Shown piece by piece: positions 44,185 through 52,434 of a stretch of 64,000 nt of DNA (its first letter is position 1; every line of letters begins with the position of its first letter). The stretch comes from Candidatus Symbiobacter mobilis CR (GTDB lineage: Bacteria > Pseudomonadota > Gammaproteobacteria > Burkholderiales > Burkholderiaceae_C): assembly GCF_000477435.1 (NCBI RefSeq), contig NC_022576.1:434001-498000 (forward strand), in the 5' to 3' direction. The position numbers and the translations under genes were made by a program. The notes below the pieces were generated by a model. That model was not told where the DNA came from. It searched no databases and worked only from the letters and a program-made list of their open reading frames with translations.

Positions 44185-46907
44185 CTACGCAACGGCCTTC
44201 AGTTTCGGGCCCACGCCGTCGGGCTAGTCCGGGCAGCACCGCAAAGAACAAGCGCCCGGTTCCCAGCACGGATCAGCGCTTGTTGCAGCTCTATGCTGCG
44301 ATGGTCGAGTGCGGGCAAACCATCATTCGCAGCCGCAGCCGGGGTGTGCTGTTCGGTGACGTGTGCAGGCATCTCGTCGATGCTGGTGGTATGCGCGCTG
44401 CGTGGGTGGGCATCTGGAATCCGTTGGAGCACCGGATTTGGCCTACGGCGCGCTATGGGAAGGGATTGGGGTATTTGCAAGCGCTCAGTCTGGGGGGGAA
44501 GGTGGGGGTACACCTTGGTGGCAGCCTTGCCGAGCAGGCCATTGCCCGCAACGAGCTGGTGTGGTCTGACGACGTGACCACAGACCCCGGTATGGAGTCG
44601 CTGCGCGAGCTGGCGAGTCCGCTGCAGTGGCGGTCTGCGCTGGTGGTGCCGTTGCAGCTTGGGGGGGCAGCATGGGGGGTGCTCAATGTCTATGCCGAGC
44701 AAGGCAAGGCTTTTGACGCAGGGGTACGCAGCCTTTTCGAGCAGCTTTCGGCCAATATCAGCCATGCCCTGGACATTTTTGAAAACGATGCGCAGCGTCG
44801 CGAGGCCGAATTTGCCCTGCAGGAAAGCGAAGTGCGCTACAACGCGCTGTTTGCCAGCAGTTGCATGCCGCTCATCGTTCTGGACCCCAAAAGCGGCCGT
44901 ATCGTGGATGCCAACATCCGCGCCCTTGATTTTTATGGCTGGAACCACGCGGGGTTCACCTCGATGTGCGTTGCGCAAATCTACGTCTGCGATCCTGAAA
45001 CTGCGATGCGCGAACTCCATGAGGCTGCGGAATGCACCTTCGTCAGTCTGGAACATCGGCACCGTTTACACAGTGGCGAAGTGCGCGATGTGGAAATTTT
45101 TTCTAGCCCAATTCACATCGACGGAGGCAAGTTTCTGATTTGGGCCGTGCATGACGTCAGTGAGCGCAAGCGCCTCCATGCCAAGATGCGCAGCGCGCAA
45201 GCCCTGACCCAGCGATTCATCGATCACCTTCCCGGCGCTGCCTTCGTCAAGGACAAGGACTTGCGGCTGATAGTGGTAAACCGGCACCTCGGCACTATGC
45301 TTGGCGCGGAACCCCATACCCTGGTCGGCAAAACGGCCTACGACTTGTTTCCCCCGGAGTTTGCCCATAACGCGACCCATTTCGATCAGGAGGTGCTGGC
45401 CGACGGCAAAAGCCGCACCATGGACGAATTCTTTGAAGGGCGCCATGCCGAAACCACCTTGTTTGTGATGGAGGACGATACCGGAGAACGGTTTTTGGGT
45501 GGGCTTAGCATTGATGTCACGGATCCCGGCCGGATCCGCGAACGCACTCGCGGCTTGCTTCAACTCAATGAGTTTGCAAGCAAGATGGACGAACCCGCCT
45601 TTCTGTTGCAGGGGCTGGAATCTGCACAATCGTTGACATCAAGCCAGATTGGCTTTCTGCATTTCGTCAGCGCGGACCAGCAACACTACGAAATGGCCGT
45701 GTGGACGGCATCGACGCGGAATTTCTGTAGTGCCGACTACCCCACTCATGGTTCTCTGCATACTGCGGGGGTATGGGCGGACTGCTTGCGTCAGGCATGC
45801 CCTGTCATTTACAACGACTATTCCACCGTGCCCCATAAGCACGGCTTGCCAGAGGGGCATCCTGCACTGAATCGGTTCATCACGGTGCCAATCATGGAAG
45901 ATGGGCTTGCTCGCATTTTGATTGGCGTGGGGAACAAAAGGAATGCGTATGACCAGATCGATACCGATACCCTGCTGCTCGTGGGCAACGGCATGTGGCG
46001 AATCATCGGACGGATGCGTGCAGAGCGTGCCTTGCAGCAGCGCCTGCAGGAGATGAGTGCGTTGTATCGGGATCTGGCCGAAGCGCAGTCCCAATTGCTG
46101 CAGTCGGAAAAGCTCGCGTCTATCGGGCAACTCGCAGCCGGGGTGGCGCACGAAATCAACAATCCCATTGGGTTCATCAAATCGAATCTGGGTTCTTTGG
46201 CGGATTACGTCGCCAAGCTGCTCGATATCGCCAAGGCGTATGCGCATACCGAAGATGAGCTGGAAGCCCAGGGTATTCATAGTCCCGCCTTCGAGGAACT
46301 GCGCCGCCGCAAGGCGGAGGCCGACTTCGATTTCCTGCTGACCGATTTGCCCGAACTGATTGAGGAATCGCGCGAGGGGGTTGAGCGTGTCGGAAAGATC
46401 GTGATGGATCTCAAGAACTTTGCCCGTGTGGGGGACTCGGACTTCGGCTGGGCGGACATCCACGCAGGGCTGGAAAGCACGATCAACGTCGTGTGGAACG
46501 AGCTGAAATACAAGGCCGACGTGGTACGCGAATATGGCGAACTACCCTTGGTGTTTTGCGTGGCATCCCAAATCAATCAAGTCTTCATGAACCTGCTGAT
46601 CAATGCTGCGCAGGCTATGACGACACGCGGCACCATCACCGTGCGCACCGGCGCAGTAGGTGACGAGGTGTGGATCGAGGTGCAGGACACGGGCTGTGGT
46701 ATCGACCTCGCCAAACAGGCGCGCATCTTCGACCCCTTTTTCACAACCAAGCCCGTGGGGCAGGGAACGGGCTTGGGTTTGTCGATTGCGATGAACATCG
46801 CCAAGCAACATCAGGGCAGCCTGACTGTGCAATCGCAGCCAGGAGAGGGGACTGTGTTTCGCATGACCCTGCCAGTGTGTCCTGTCACCGGGAATCCGCC
46901 GCAGTGA
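44181..46907 (+). CDS. Multi-sensor histidine kinase (GAF-PAS-PAS-GAF-HisKA-HATPase)
   Basis: A 908-aa kinase starting at a GTG that overlaps the stop of the response regulator. In order: an N-terminal GAF domain (about 45-205), two PAS domains (about 215-345 and 350-465), a second GAF-like domain (about 475-630), then the kinase core. The phospho-acceptor is AHEINNPIGF (His near residue 657); the N box is NLLINAAQAM, with G1 DTGCGID and G2 GQGTGLGLSI. The spacing from His to the N-box Asn is about 150 residues, longer than in EnvZ-type kinases. No membrane segment is seen, so it is probably a cytoplasmic sensor. The core closely resembles the kinase at 48432. Confidence 0.92.
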   Translation: MTTQRPSVSGPRRRASPGSTAKNKRPVPSTDQRLLQLYAAMVECGQTIIRSRSRGVLFGDVCRHLVDAGGMRAAWVGIWNPLEHRIWPTARYGKGLGYLQALSLGGKVGVHLGGSLAEQAIARNELVWSDDVTTDPGMESLRELASPLQWRSALVVPLQLGGAAWGVLNVYAEQGKAFDAGVRSLFEQLSANISHALDIFENDAQRREAEFALQESEVRYNALFASSCMPLIVLDPKSGRIVDANIRALDFYGWNHAGFTSMCVAQIYVCDPETAMRELHEAAECTFVSLEHRHRLHSGEVRDVEIFSSPIHIDGGKFLIWAVHDVSERKRLHAKMRSAQALTQRFIDHLPGAAFVKDKDLRLIVVNRHLGTMLGAEPHTLVGKTAYDLFPPEFAHNATHFDQEVLADGKSRTMDEFFEGRHAETTLFVMEDDTGERFLGGLSIDVTDPGRIRERTRGLLQLNEFASKMDEPAFLLQGLESAQSLTSSQIGFLHFVSADQQHYEMAVWTASTRNFCSADYPTHGSLHTAGVWADCLRQACPVIYNDYSTVPHKHGLPEGHPALNRFITVPIMEDGLARILIGVGNKRNAYDQIDTDTLLLVGNGMWRIIGRMRAERALQQRLQEMSALYRDLAEAQSQLLQSEKLASIGQLAAGVAHEINNPIGFIKSNLGSLADYVAKLLDIAKAYAHTEDELEAQGIHSPAFEELRRRKAEADFDFLLTDLPELIEESREGVERVGKIVMDLKNFARVGDSDFGWADIHAGLESTINVVWNELKYKADVVREYGELPLVFCVASQINQVFMNLLINAAQAMTTRGTITVRTGAVGDEVWIEVQDTGCGIDLAKQARIFDPFFTTKPVGQGTGLGLSIAMNIAKQHQGSLTVQSQPGEGTVFRMTLPVCPVTGNPPQ

Positions 46908-47686
46908 AGGTCAAGCCTTCTCCAGCCCCATCGACGCTGCTCTACGGTTTTCACGCCGTGGGCGTGCGGCTCAAGGTTGCGCCGCGCAGCATCGTCGAGT
47001 TGTACGTCGATGCCGACCGGCGCGATGCGCGCATGCGTCAACTTTGCAGCCGTGCCGATGCATTGGGCGTTCCCCTGCAGGTAGTCGATGCAGCGCGGTT
47101 GGCAGGGTTGTGTGGGGGCACGTCACACCAAGGGGTCGTTGCAAGGGTAGTGCCGTTGGGCCGGGAGCATTCGCTGGAGGACTGGCTCGATCGACGGGAC
47201 AGTTCCCCTACGTCCGGCGTAGCGCCGGATCCTCTGTTGTTGCTGGTCCTGGATGGGGTGACCGACCCGCACAACGTGGGTGCGTGCCTGCGCGTGGCGG
47301 ATGGCGCCGGGGCACATGCAGTCATCGCCCCCAAGGATCACGCTTGTGGGCTGACCCCCGTCGTGGCCAAGGTGTCCAGTGGCGCAAGCGAATCCGTTCC
47401 CTACTTTCTGGTCACGAACCTCGCATGCACCCTACGCGACTTGCAGGATCGGGACGTGACCCTTGTCGGGCTGGGCAGCACCGCCGCACGGGTACTCTAC
47501 GCTGCCGATTTGACCCGCCCTGTTGCGCTCGTGCTAGGGGCCGAAGGCAAAGGTTTGCGGCGCCTGACGCAGGAATGTTGCGATGAGCTGGTGTCAATCC
47601 CTATGCTCGGTGCGGTGGAAAGCCTCAATGTCTCCGTCGCCAGCGGTGTGTGTTTGTACGAGGCACGGCGTCAGCGTACATCGTGA
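46904..47686 (+). CDS. rlmB: 23S rRNA (guanosine-2'-O-)-methyltransferase RlmB
   Basis: SPOUT methyltransferase of 260 aa (E. coli 243) that methylates G2251 of 23S rRNA. The N-terminal substrate-binding domain begins at LLYGFHAVGVRL. Knot motifs are LVLDGVTDPHNVGACLRVADG, LVLGAEGKGLRRLTQ and IPMLGAVESLNVSVASGV. It starts at a GTG overlapping the TGA of the kinase (GTGA), so expression should be coupled to the signalling genes. That is an unusual setting for a housekeeping enzyme. Confidence 0.94.
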   Translation: MKVKPSPAPSTLLYGFHAVGVRLKVAPRSIVELYVDADRRDARMRQLCSRADALGVPLQVVDAARLAGLCGGTSHQGVVARVVPLGREHSLEDWLDRRDSSPTSGVAPDPLLLLVLDGVTDPHNVGACLRVADGAGAHAVIAPKDHACGLTPVVAKVSSGASESVPYFLVTNLACTLRDLQDRDVTLVGLGSTAARVLYAADLTRPVALVLGAEGKGLRRLTQECCDELVSIPMLGAVESLNVSVASGVCLYEARRQRTS

Positions 47687-47730
47687 GGATGCCCGGATGG
47701 TGAGGGGATGGGCTGCGATTCCATCCACAC

Positions 47731-48375
47731 TCAGCAAGTATCCGTTGCTATGGGCTTGCTAGTATTGCGAGGCTTGCGCAAGGCGCCGATCAGGACAAAC
47801 ACCCCGGGCGCGAGCAGTAGCGTCCAGATGATTTTGTCGAGGTGCTCGCGTACCCAGGGGATGTTGCCGAAAAAGTATCCGACGGTAATGATGCTGCCCA
47901 CCCACAGCCCTCCGCCAGTCACGTCATAGAAAGTGAAGCGTTTGCGATCCATCTGGGCAACGCCAGCGACAAAGGGGGCGAAGGTGCGCAAAAAAGGCAG
48001 AAAGCGCGCCGCTACGATGGTGATGGGGCCATATTGCTCGTAAAACGCATGCGCACGGTCAAAAGCGCTTTTGCGGAACCACCGCGAGTTTCCCCACCCG
48101 AACACCTTGGGGCCGAGGTAGCGCCCAATGGCGTAGTTCGATTGGTTGCCGGCGACTGCGGCCAGCCATAGCAGTCCGACGGCGTACCCGTAGTCCATCA
48201 GCCCCAGCCCACATAGCGCTCCGACGACGAAAAGCAGCGAATCCCCCGGCAGGAAGGGCATGACAACGACGCCCGTTTCCACGAAGATCACTGCGAAGAG
48301 CAGGGCATATACCCATGTTCCATGCGCTTGCACCCAGTTGTGCAGATGGACATCCACATGCAAGATGAAGTCCAT
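47731..48375 (-). CDS. DedA family membrane protein
   Basis: A 214-aa DedA/SNARE-associated protein with the family landmarks VFVETGVVVMPFLPGDSLLFVVGALCG, GNQSNYAIGRYLGPKVFG, then FYEQYGPITIVAARFLPFLRTFAPFVAGVAQM. It has about five hydrophobic stretches. Several DedA proteins translocate undecaprenyl phosphate or other lipids across the membrane. It is the last gene of the run uppP - HD-GYP - kinase - dedA, 56 bp after the kinase. The start is the ATG at 48375, with a GTG at 48396 as alternative. Confidence 0.9.
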   Translation of the reverse strand: MDFILHVDVHLHNWVQAHGTWVYALLFAVIFVETGVVVMPFLPGDSLLFVVGALCGLGLMDYGYAVGLLWLAAVAGNQSNYAIGRYLGPKVFGWGNSRWFRKSAFDRAHAFYEQYGPITIVAARFLPFLRTFAPFVAGVAQMDRKRFTFYDVTGGGLWVGSIITVGYFFGNIPWVREHLDKIIWTLLLAPGVFVLIGALRKPRNTSKPIATDTC

Positions 48376-48431
48376 CAAGGCGAGCAGTACATCCACAAAG
48401 TGCTCCGATAAGAATGGCGCAAGTTTGCGCT

Positions 48432-50093
48432 TTAACTTGGTGGCGTTCTGGGCAGGTACACCGTGAACGTCGTTCCCTCGCCTGGCGTGCTTTGCACCTC
48501 GATATGCCCTTGGTGTTTTTTGACGATGCCGTAAGACAAGGACAGCCCTAGTCCCGTACCTTTGCCCACCGGTTTGGTCGTGAAGAAGGGGTCGAAGATG
48601 CGTGGCAAGTGTTCCGGGAGGATGCCTTTGCCGGTATCTTGCACTGCAATCCAAATCTGCTGGTCATCAAACCCTGTGCGAATGGTGATTTTTCCCTTGC
48701 CATCAATGGCGTGCGAAGCATTGACCAGCAGATTCATGAATACCTGGTTGAGCTGGAAAGGGTAGCAAGTGATCTTGGGGATCCCGGCGAATTCCTTGGC
48801 GACCTCGGCCTTGTATTTCAGCTCGTTCCAGACGACGCGCAGTGTGCTGTCGATGCCTGCTTCGATGTCCGAGAGCTGCTGTTCGGACTCATCGACGTGC
48901 GAAAAATTCTTGAGATCCTGCACGATGCGCGTGACCCGCTTGAGGCCGTCGAGCGACTCCGTCAGCAGCGCGGTGATGTCGTCGCACATGAACTCGAAGT
49001 CGATTTCCTGCTTGACTGCGCGGATCTGTTGCGCACAGTGTGGAGGCAATTGCTCTTCAATTTGTTCGTAGGCGGAAAGCAGGCGCAACAGGTTGGCGAC
49101 GTAGTGTTCCAGCGAACCCAGGTTGGAATTGACAAAACCCACGGGGTTGTTGATTTCGTGGGCAACGCCAGCAGCAAGCTGCCCGATCGACGCCATGCGC
49201 TCGGACTGCAAAAGTTGGTTTTGCGCGGCCTCCAGCTCTTTGACGAGCACGGCCAGGCGCTCTTTTTCCTGTCGCAGGGATTCGTTGAGCCGGTGGAGGT
49301 CGGCAGTACGCGCCATGACCCGCTCTTCCAGCCTATTGCGCGATTCGAGCAGCGCTTGCGCATCCAGGGTGCGCTGGGTGATGTCCTGCACGCTGAACAC
49401 GCGCCCAATGATCTGTTCTTCGAGGAACTGCGGATGCGATGTCAGCTCGAAAACGCGGCCATCCTTGTGGTGCAATGTGTCGGTGGTGTCGGTATGGTCG
49501 ACGATGGCATGTAGCCGGGCACGCAGCGTTTCGCTGTCCTCGACGGACGTAGCGATGAATTCCAGCACGCCAGCGTCGTCCTGCACTTGCAGCAAGGTGT
49601 CCGGCAGCTTCCACAAATTGCTGAACTGGCGGTTCATGCCGTTGATCTTGCCGTGCCAGTCGAGCACGAGGATCCCGTTCCCCGTCGATTCCAGCGTGGC
49701 GCGCAGTTGCGAAAGCGTTTGTGCCAGCGTGTCCTGCATCTGCTGCACGCTTTGCTCGCGTGTGACGCCCATCATCAGTAGTAGGGTCTTGCCCTCATGC
49801 TGAAGCAGGTGGACTGTTTTGGCCACCGTGAGCAGTTCCCCATCCGCAGTGCGGTACTGCCCTTCCTGGTTGTGGATTTCCGGGTAGTTTCCCGCACGCA
49901 CATCGTCCCAGAAAAACACATCTTGCAAAGAGCATTCGATGTCGGTGATCGGCATGCTCAGCAAGTGCTCGGTGGAATACCCCAGCGCCTGCACCACGGC
50001 ATGATTGACCATCACGATCCCGCTGGTGTCAGGGTCGACGACGAGTAGCAGCTCTGGACAGTGATCCAGTACCAGTTGGGACAGGCCGTTCAT
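48432..50093 (-). CDS. PAS-type sensor histidine kinase
   Basis: A 553-aa cytoplasmic kinase with two PAS domains (about 5-115 and 125-240), a coiled coil (about 245-295) and a kinase core. The core has AHEINNPVGFVNSNLGS (phospho-His), N box NLLVNASHAI, DTGKGILPEHL and GKGTGLGLSLSYG. The His-to-Asn distance is about 146 residues. The core is paralogous to that of the kinase at 44181 (shared SSL-less words such as VVWNELKYKA and QVFMNLL). The start overlaps the HD-GYP stop by 4 nt (ATGA). No response regulator is adjacent on this strand. Confidence 0.92.
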   Translation of the reverse strand: MNGLSQLVLDHCPELLLVVDPDTSGIVMVNHAVVQALGYSTEHLLSMPITDIECSLQDVFFWDDVRAGNYPEIHNQEGQYRTADGELLTVAKTVHLLQHEGKTLLLMMGVTREQSVQQMQDTLAQTLSQLRATLESTGNGILVLDWHGKINGMNRQFSNLWKLPDTLLQVQDDAGVLEFIATSVEDSETLRARLHAIVDHTDTTDTLHHKDGRVFELTSHPQFLEEQIIGRVFSVQDITQRTLDAQALLESRNRLEERVMARTADLHRLNESLRQEKERLAVLVKELEAAQNQLLQSERMASIGQLAAGVAHEINNPVGFVNSNLGSLEHYVANLLRLLSAYEQIEEQLPPHCAQQIRAVKQEIDFEFMCDDITALLTESLDGLKRVTRIVQDLKNFSHVDESEQQLSDIEAGIDSTLRVVWNELKYKAEVAKEFAGIPKITCYPFQLNQVFMNLLVNASHAIDGKGKITIRTGFDDQQIWIAVQDTGKGILPEHLPRIFDPFFTTKPVGKGTGLGLSLSYGIVKKHQGHIEVQSTPGEGTTFTVYLPRTPPS

Positions 50094-51370
50094 TTTTTGC
50101 CGGGAGTGGGGCGGGCAGGGTTGGCGTCGAAGTAGTAGCTCACGCGCTTGCGTGGGCTTAGGTACACATACACCTCGCGGGGTACCTGGCTGGGGCGGAT
50201 GGCCTTGCTGATGTTCAGCTCCGGCTGGCTATCCATGTCCAGAATGATGGCTTCTTCCTTGGGGACATCAGCGTCGTAGACGACGACGATCGGTTTCATG
50301 GGGTGCGCGGTATTGACGGTGGAGACCATCCCGATCAGCCCGTTGGAAAGTTGAACGATCGTCCCGGGCGGGTAAACCCCCAGGCAGCGGATGAAGGCGC
50401 TGAGCAGCTTGGGGTCGTATTTGCTTCGCATCTTGGCGAACATGAGCGACAAGGCTTCATGCGGGGTGAGGGCATCAATGATGAGGGGCGGGTTGCACAG
50501 CTCGTCGTAGGCGTTGGCGATGACGACGATGCGCGCAAGCAGGCTGATGCCGTCGCCTTTGAGCTTGTTGGGGTAGCCGGTTCCGTCGAACAGCTCATGG
50601 TGCTCGCCGACGATGTGAAGCGAGGCTGGGGCGAGCTGCATCTTCTTGGCGATTTCCACTCCGTACGTGGGATGCAGCTCGAAGAAATTGCGCTCGGCCG
50701 GGGTGAGTGGCTCGGTCTTCAGCAAGATTTTGTCGGGCACCTCCTTGCGGCCAATGTCGTGTAGCAAAGCGCCTACGCCCAAGGCCCCGACGATTTCTGG
50801 GGGAAATTTCAAATCGCGCGCCATCATCAGCGAGAGCATGGTGACGTTGAGCGAGTGGAAATACAACTCCTCCCCACCGAGCTTGTCGCCCATGACTTGG
50901 ATGGCGAGTTCCGGGGAACTGAGGATCGAGTCTGCGATCTGGTGTACGAGCTGGGTGGCTTGCTTGAGTGTCTCTGCCGGTTTGCAGTAGAGGTTTTTTT
51001 CGATGTCACGCACCGTGTGCGCTGTGTTGACAAAGGCTTTTTCAATACGTTCCGCTGCTTCCCTGCGCAGGCGCATTTGTTCCATCATCGCCCGCTTGGC
51101 GAGCATGGCGGGGGACGGTTCGAGAGGCTGGATGGGCAGCGAAGGCGGTGGCGGGGAACTGCCAGGTTCGTGCAGATGGATGTTGGGGTCACTGAGATCC
51201 GCGCTGTAGCGCAGTGCCTTCAACCCCAGGCTGCGCAGGGTCTGAATCTGCTCGTCGTTCTTGATCTTGAAGTGGCTGAACGGAAAAGGGTGATCGAACC
51301 ATTTCATATCCAGGTGGATATACAAACCCACCTGGAGTTGATCCATCGTGACGAACTGTTCCTCTGCCAT
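50090..51370 (-). CDS. HD-GYP cyclic-di-GMP phosphodiesterase with DUF3391 domain
   Basis: A 426-aa protein. The N-terminal DUF3391 region (VTMDQLQVGLYIHLDMKWFDHPF) is followed by a Pro-rich linker and a complete HD-GYP domain: HSLNVTMLSLMMAR, ALLHDIGRKEVPDKIL, HPTYGVEIAKKM, HHELFDGTGYPNKLKG and ARIVVIANAYDEL. Metal ligands and the GYP motif are all kept, so it should degrade cyclic di-GMP. The C-terminus has the YPPGTIVQLSNG block shared with the degenerate protein at 9639. It starts 12 bp after uppP and overlaps the kinase start by 4 nt. Confidence 0.93.
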   Translation of the reverse strand: MAEEQFVTMDQLQVGLYIHLDMKWFDHPFPFSHFKIKNDEQIQTLRSLGLKALRYSADLSDPNIHLHEPGSSPPPPSLPIQPLEPSPAMLAKRAMMEQMRLRREAAERIEKAFVNTAHTVRDIEKNLYCKPAETLKQATQLVHQIADSILSSPELAIQVMGDKLGGEELYFHSLNVTMLSLMMARDLKFPPEIVGALGVGALLHDIGRKEVPDKILLKTEPLTPAERNFFELHPTYGVEIAKKMQLAPASLHIVGEHHELFDGTGYPNKLKGDGISLLARIVVIANAYDELCNPPLIIDALTPHEALSLMFAKMRSKYDPKLLSAFIRCLGVYPPGTIVQLSNGLIGMVSTVNTAHPMKPIVVVYDADVPKEEAIILDMDSQPELNISKAIRPSQVPREVYVYLSPRKRVSYYFDANPARPTPGKK

Positions 51371-51382
51371 AGCGTCAGGGCA

Positions 51383-52219
51383 TCAGGGCGTCGTCCAGTC
51401 CACCACGCCTGTCCACGCAGTCAGGATGACCACAACCCCGAAAGCGATGCGGTACCACGCAAACCCGACGAAGCTGTGCGAGGACACGTAGCGCAACAGC
51501 CAGCGAATGCAAAGCCATGCGCTCAGAAACGATACGCCCATGCCTACAAGGAAAAGCGGAAAGTCGGCCACGGACAGCAATGCACGCTCCTTGTACAAGC
51601 TATAGACCCCGGCGCCGATAAGGGTAGGGATAGCCAGAAAGAAAGAAAACTCGGTTGCCGCCTTGCGCGACAGGCCCAGGAGCATGCCGCCGATGATCGT
51701 CGCTCCACTGCGGCTGGTTCCCGGAATCAGCGCCAGACATTGCACCAGCCCCACCTTGAGCGCATCGCGCCAGTGCATATCGTCGATATCATGCACATCG
51801 ACCAGGGCAGGGTGCCTATCGTGGAGGCGTTCCGCCCACAAGATGACGAATCCACCGAGGATGAATGTCGTGGCCACGACTGCGGGGGTAAACAGATATG
51901 TTTGGATCGTCTTGCCCAGCAGCAGCCCGAATACGACGGCTGGGGCAAACGCTACAAGCACATTCCCTACGAAACGACGGGCGTGGCGGTCTCGGTAGAA
52001 GGTTGTAGTGACGTGAGAAATTTTGGGCCAATAGACCATCACCACGGCAGCGATGGCTCCAGTCTGGATTGCGATATCGAAGACTTTGGCCTTGGCATCG
52101 TCAAAACCCAGTAGGGCCCCGACGAGGATCAAATGCCCTGTCGAGGAGATGGGTAGGAACTCTGTCAGTCCTTCGACGACGCCGAGCACCACGGCTTGGA
52201 ACAAGACTACGAGATCCAC
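51383..52219 (-). CDS. uppP: Undecaprenyl-diphosphatase
   Basis: Integral membrane phosphatase of 278 aa (E. coli BacA 273) that converts undecaprenyl pyrophosphate to the monophosphate carrier used for peptidoglycan and O-antigen, and confers bacitracin tolerance. Signature motifs are [17 protein letters not shown] near residues 16-32 and [20 protein letters not shown]. About eight hydrophobic segments are present. It is first in the unit continuing with the HD-GYP, kinase and dedA genes. The 215 bp to hppA on the other side hold only the hppA terminator. Confidence 0.95.
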   Translation of the reverse strand: MDLVVLFQAVVLGVVEGLTEFLPISSTGHLILVGALLGFDDAKAKVFDIAIQTGAIAAVVMVYWPKISHVTTTFYRDRHARRFVGNVLVAFAPAVVFGLLLGKTIQTYLFTPAVVATTFILGGFVILWAERLHDRHPALVDVHDIDDMHWRDALKVGLVQCLALIPGTSRSGATIIGGMLLGLSRKAATEFSFFLAIPTLIGAGVYSLYKERALLSVADFPLFLVGMGVSFLSAWLCIRWLLRYVSSHSFVGFAWYRIAFGVVVILTAWTGVVDWTTP

Positions 52220-52384
52220 GGCATCACTCCCAATGTATTGAACATTATCCCCATTCGATCGGAAACAGCCATAGTGCTTTTTCCGGTAGATGTGCCCCTG
52301 CCATCGCGACAGCCGCCGCTCCTAGAAGGGATTGATGCGTTGCGCACTGGGGTAGGTGCGAAGGCAGTCGCGATAGCAATGAAA

Positions 52385-52402
52385 ACGCCCCCGAAGGGGC
52401 GT
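52385..52402 (-). terminator. Rho-independent terminator of hppA
   Basis: On the minus strand, ACGCCCC-TTCG-GGGGCGT forms a perfect 7-bp GC-rich stem with a stable TTCG tetraloop, followed by TTTTCATT. It lies 32 bp beyond the hppA stop. Confidence 0.82.
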
Positions 52403-52434
52403 CGTCAAGAGCGCTGGAACCGGACTCCCGGCAC

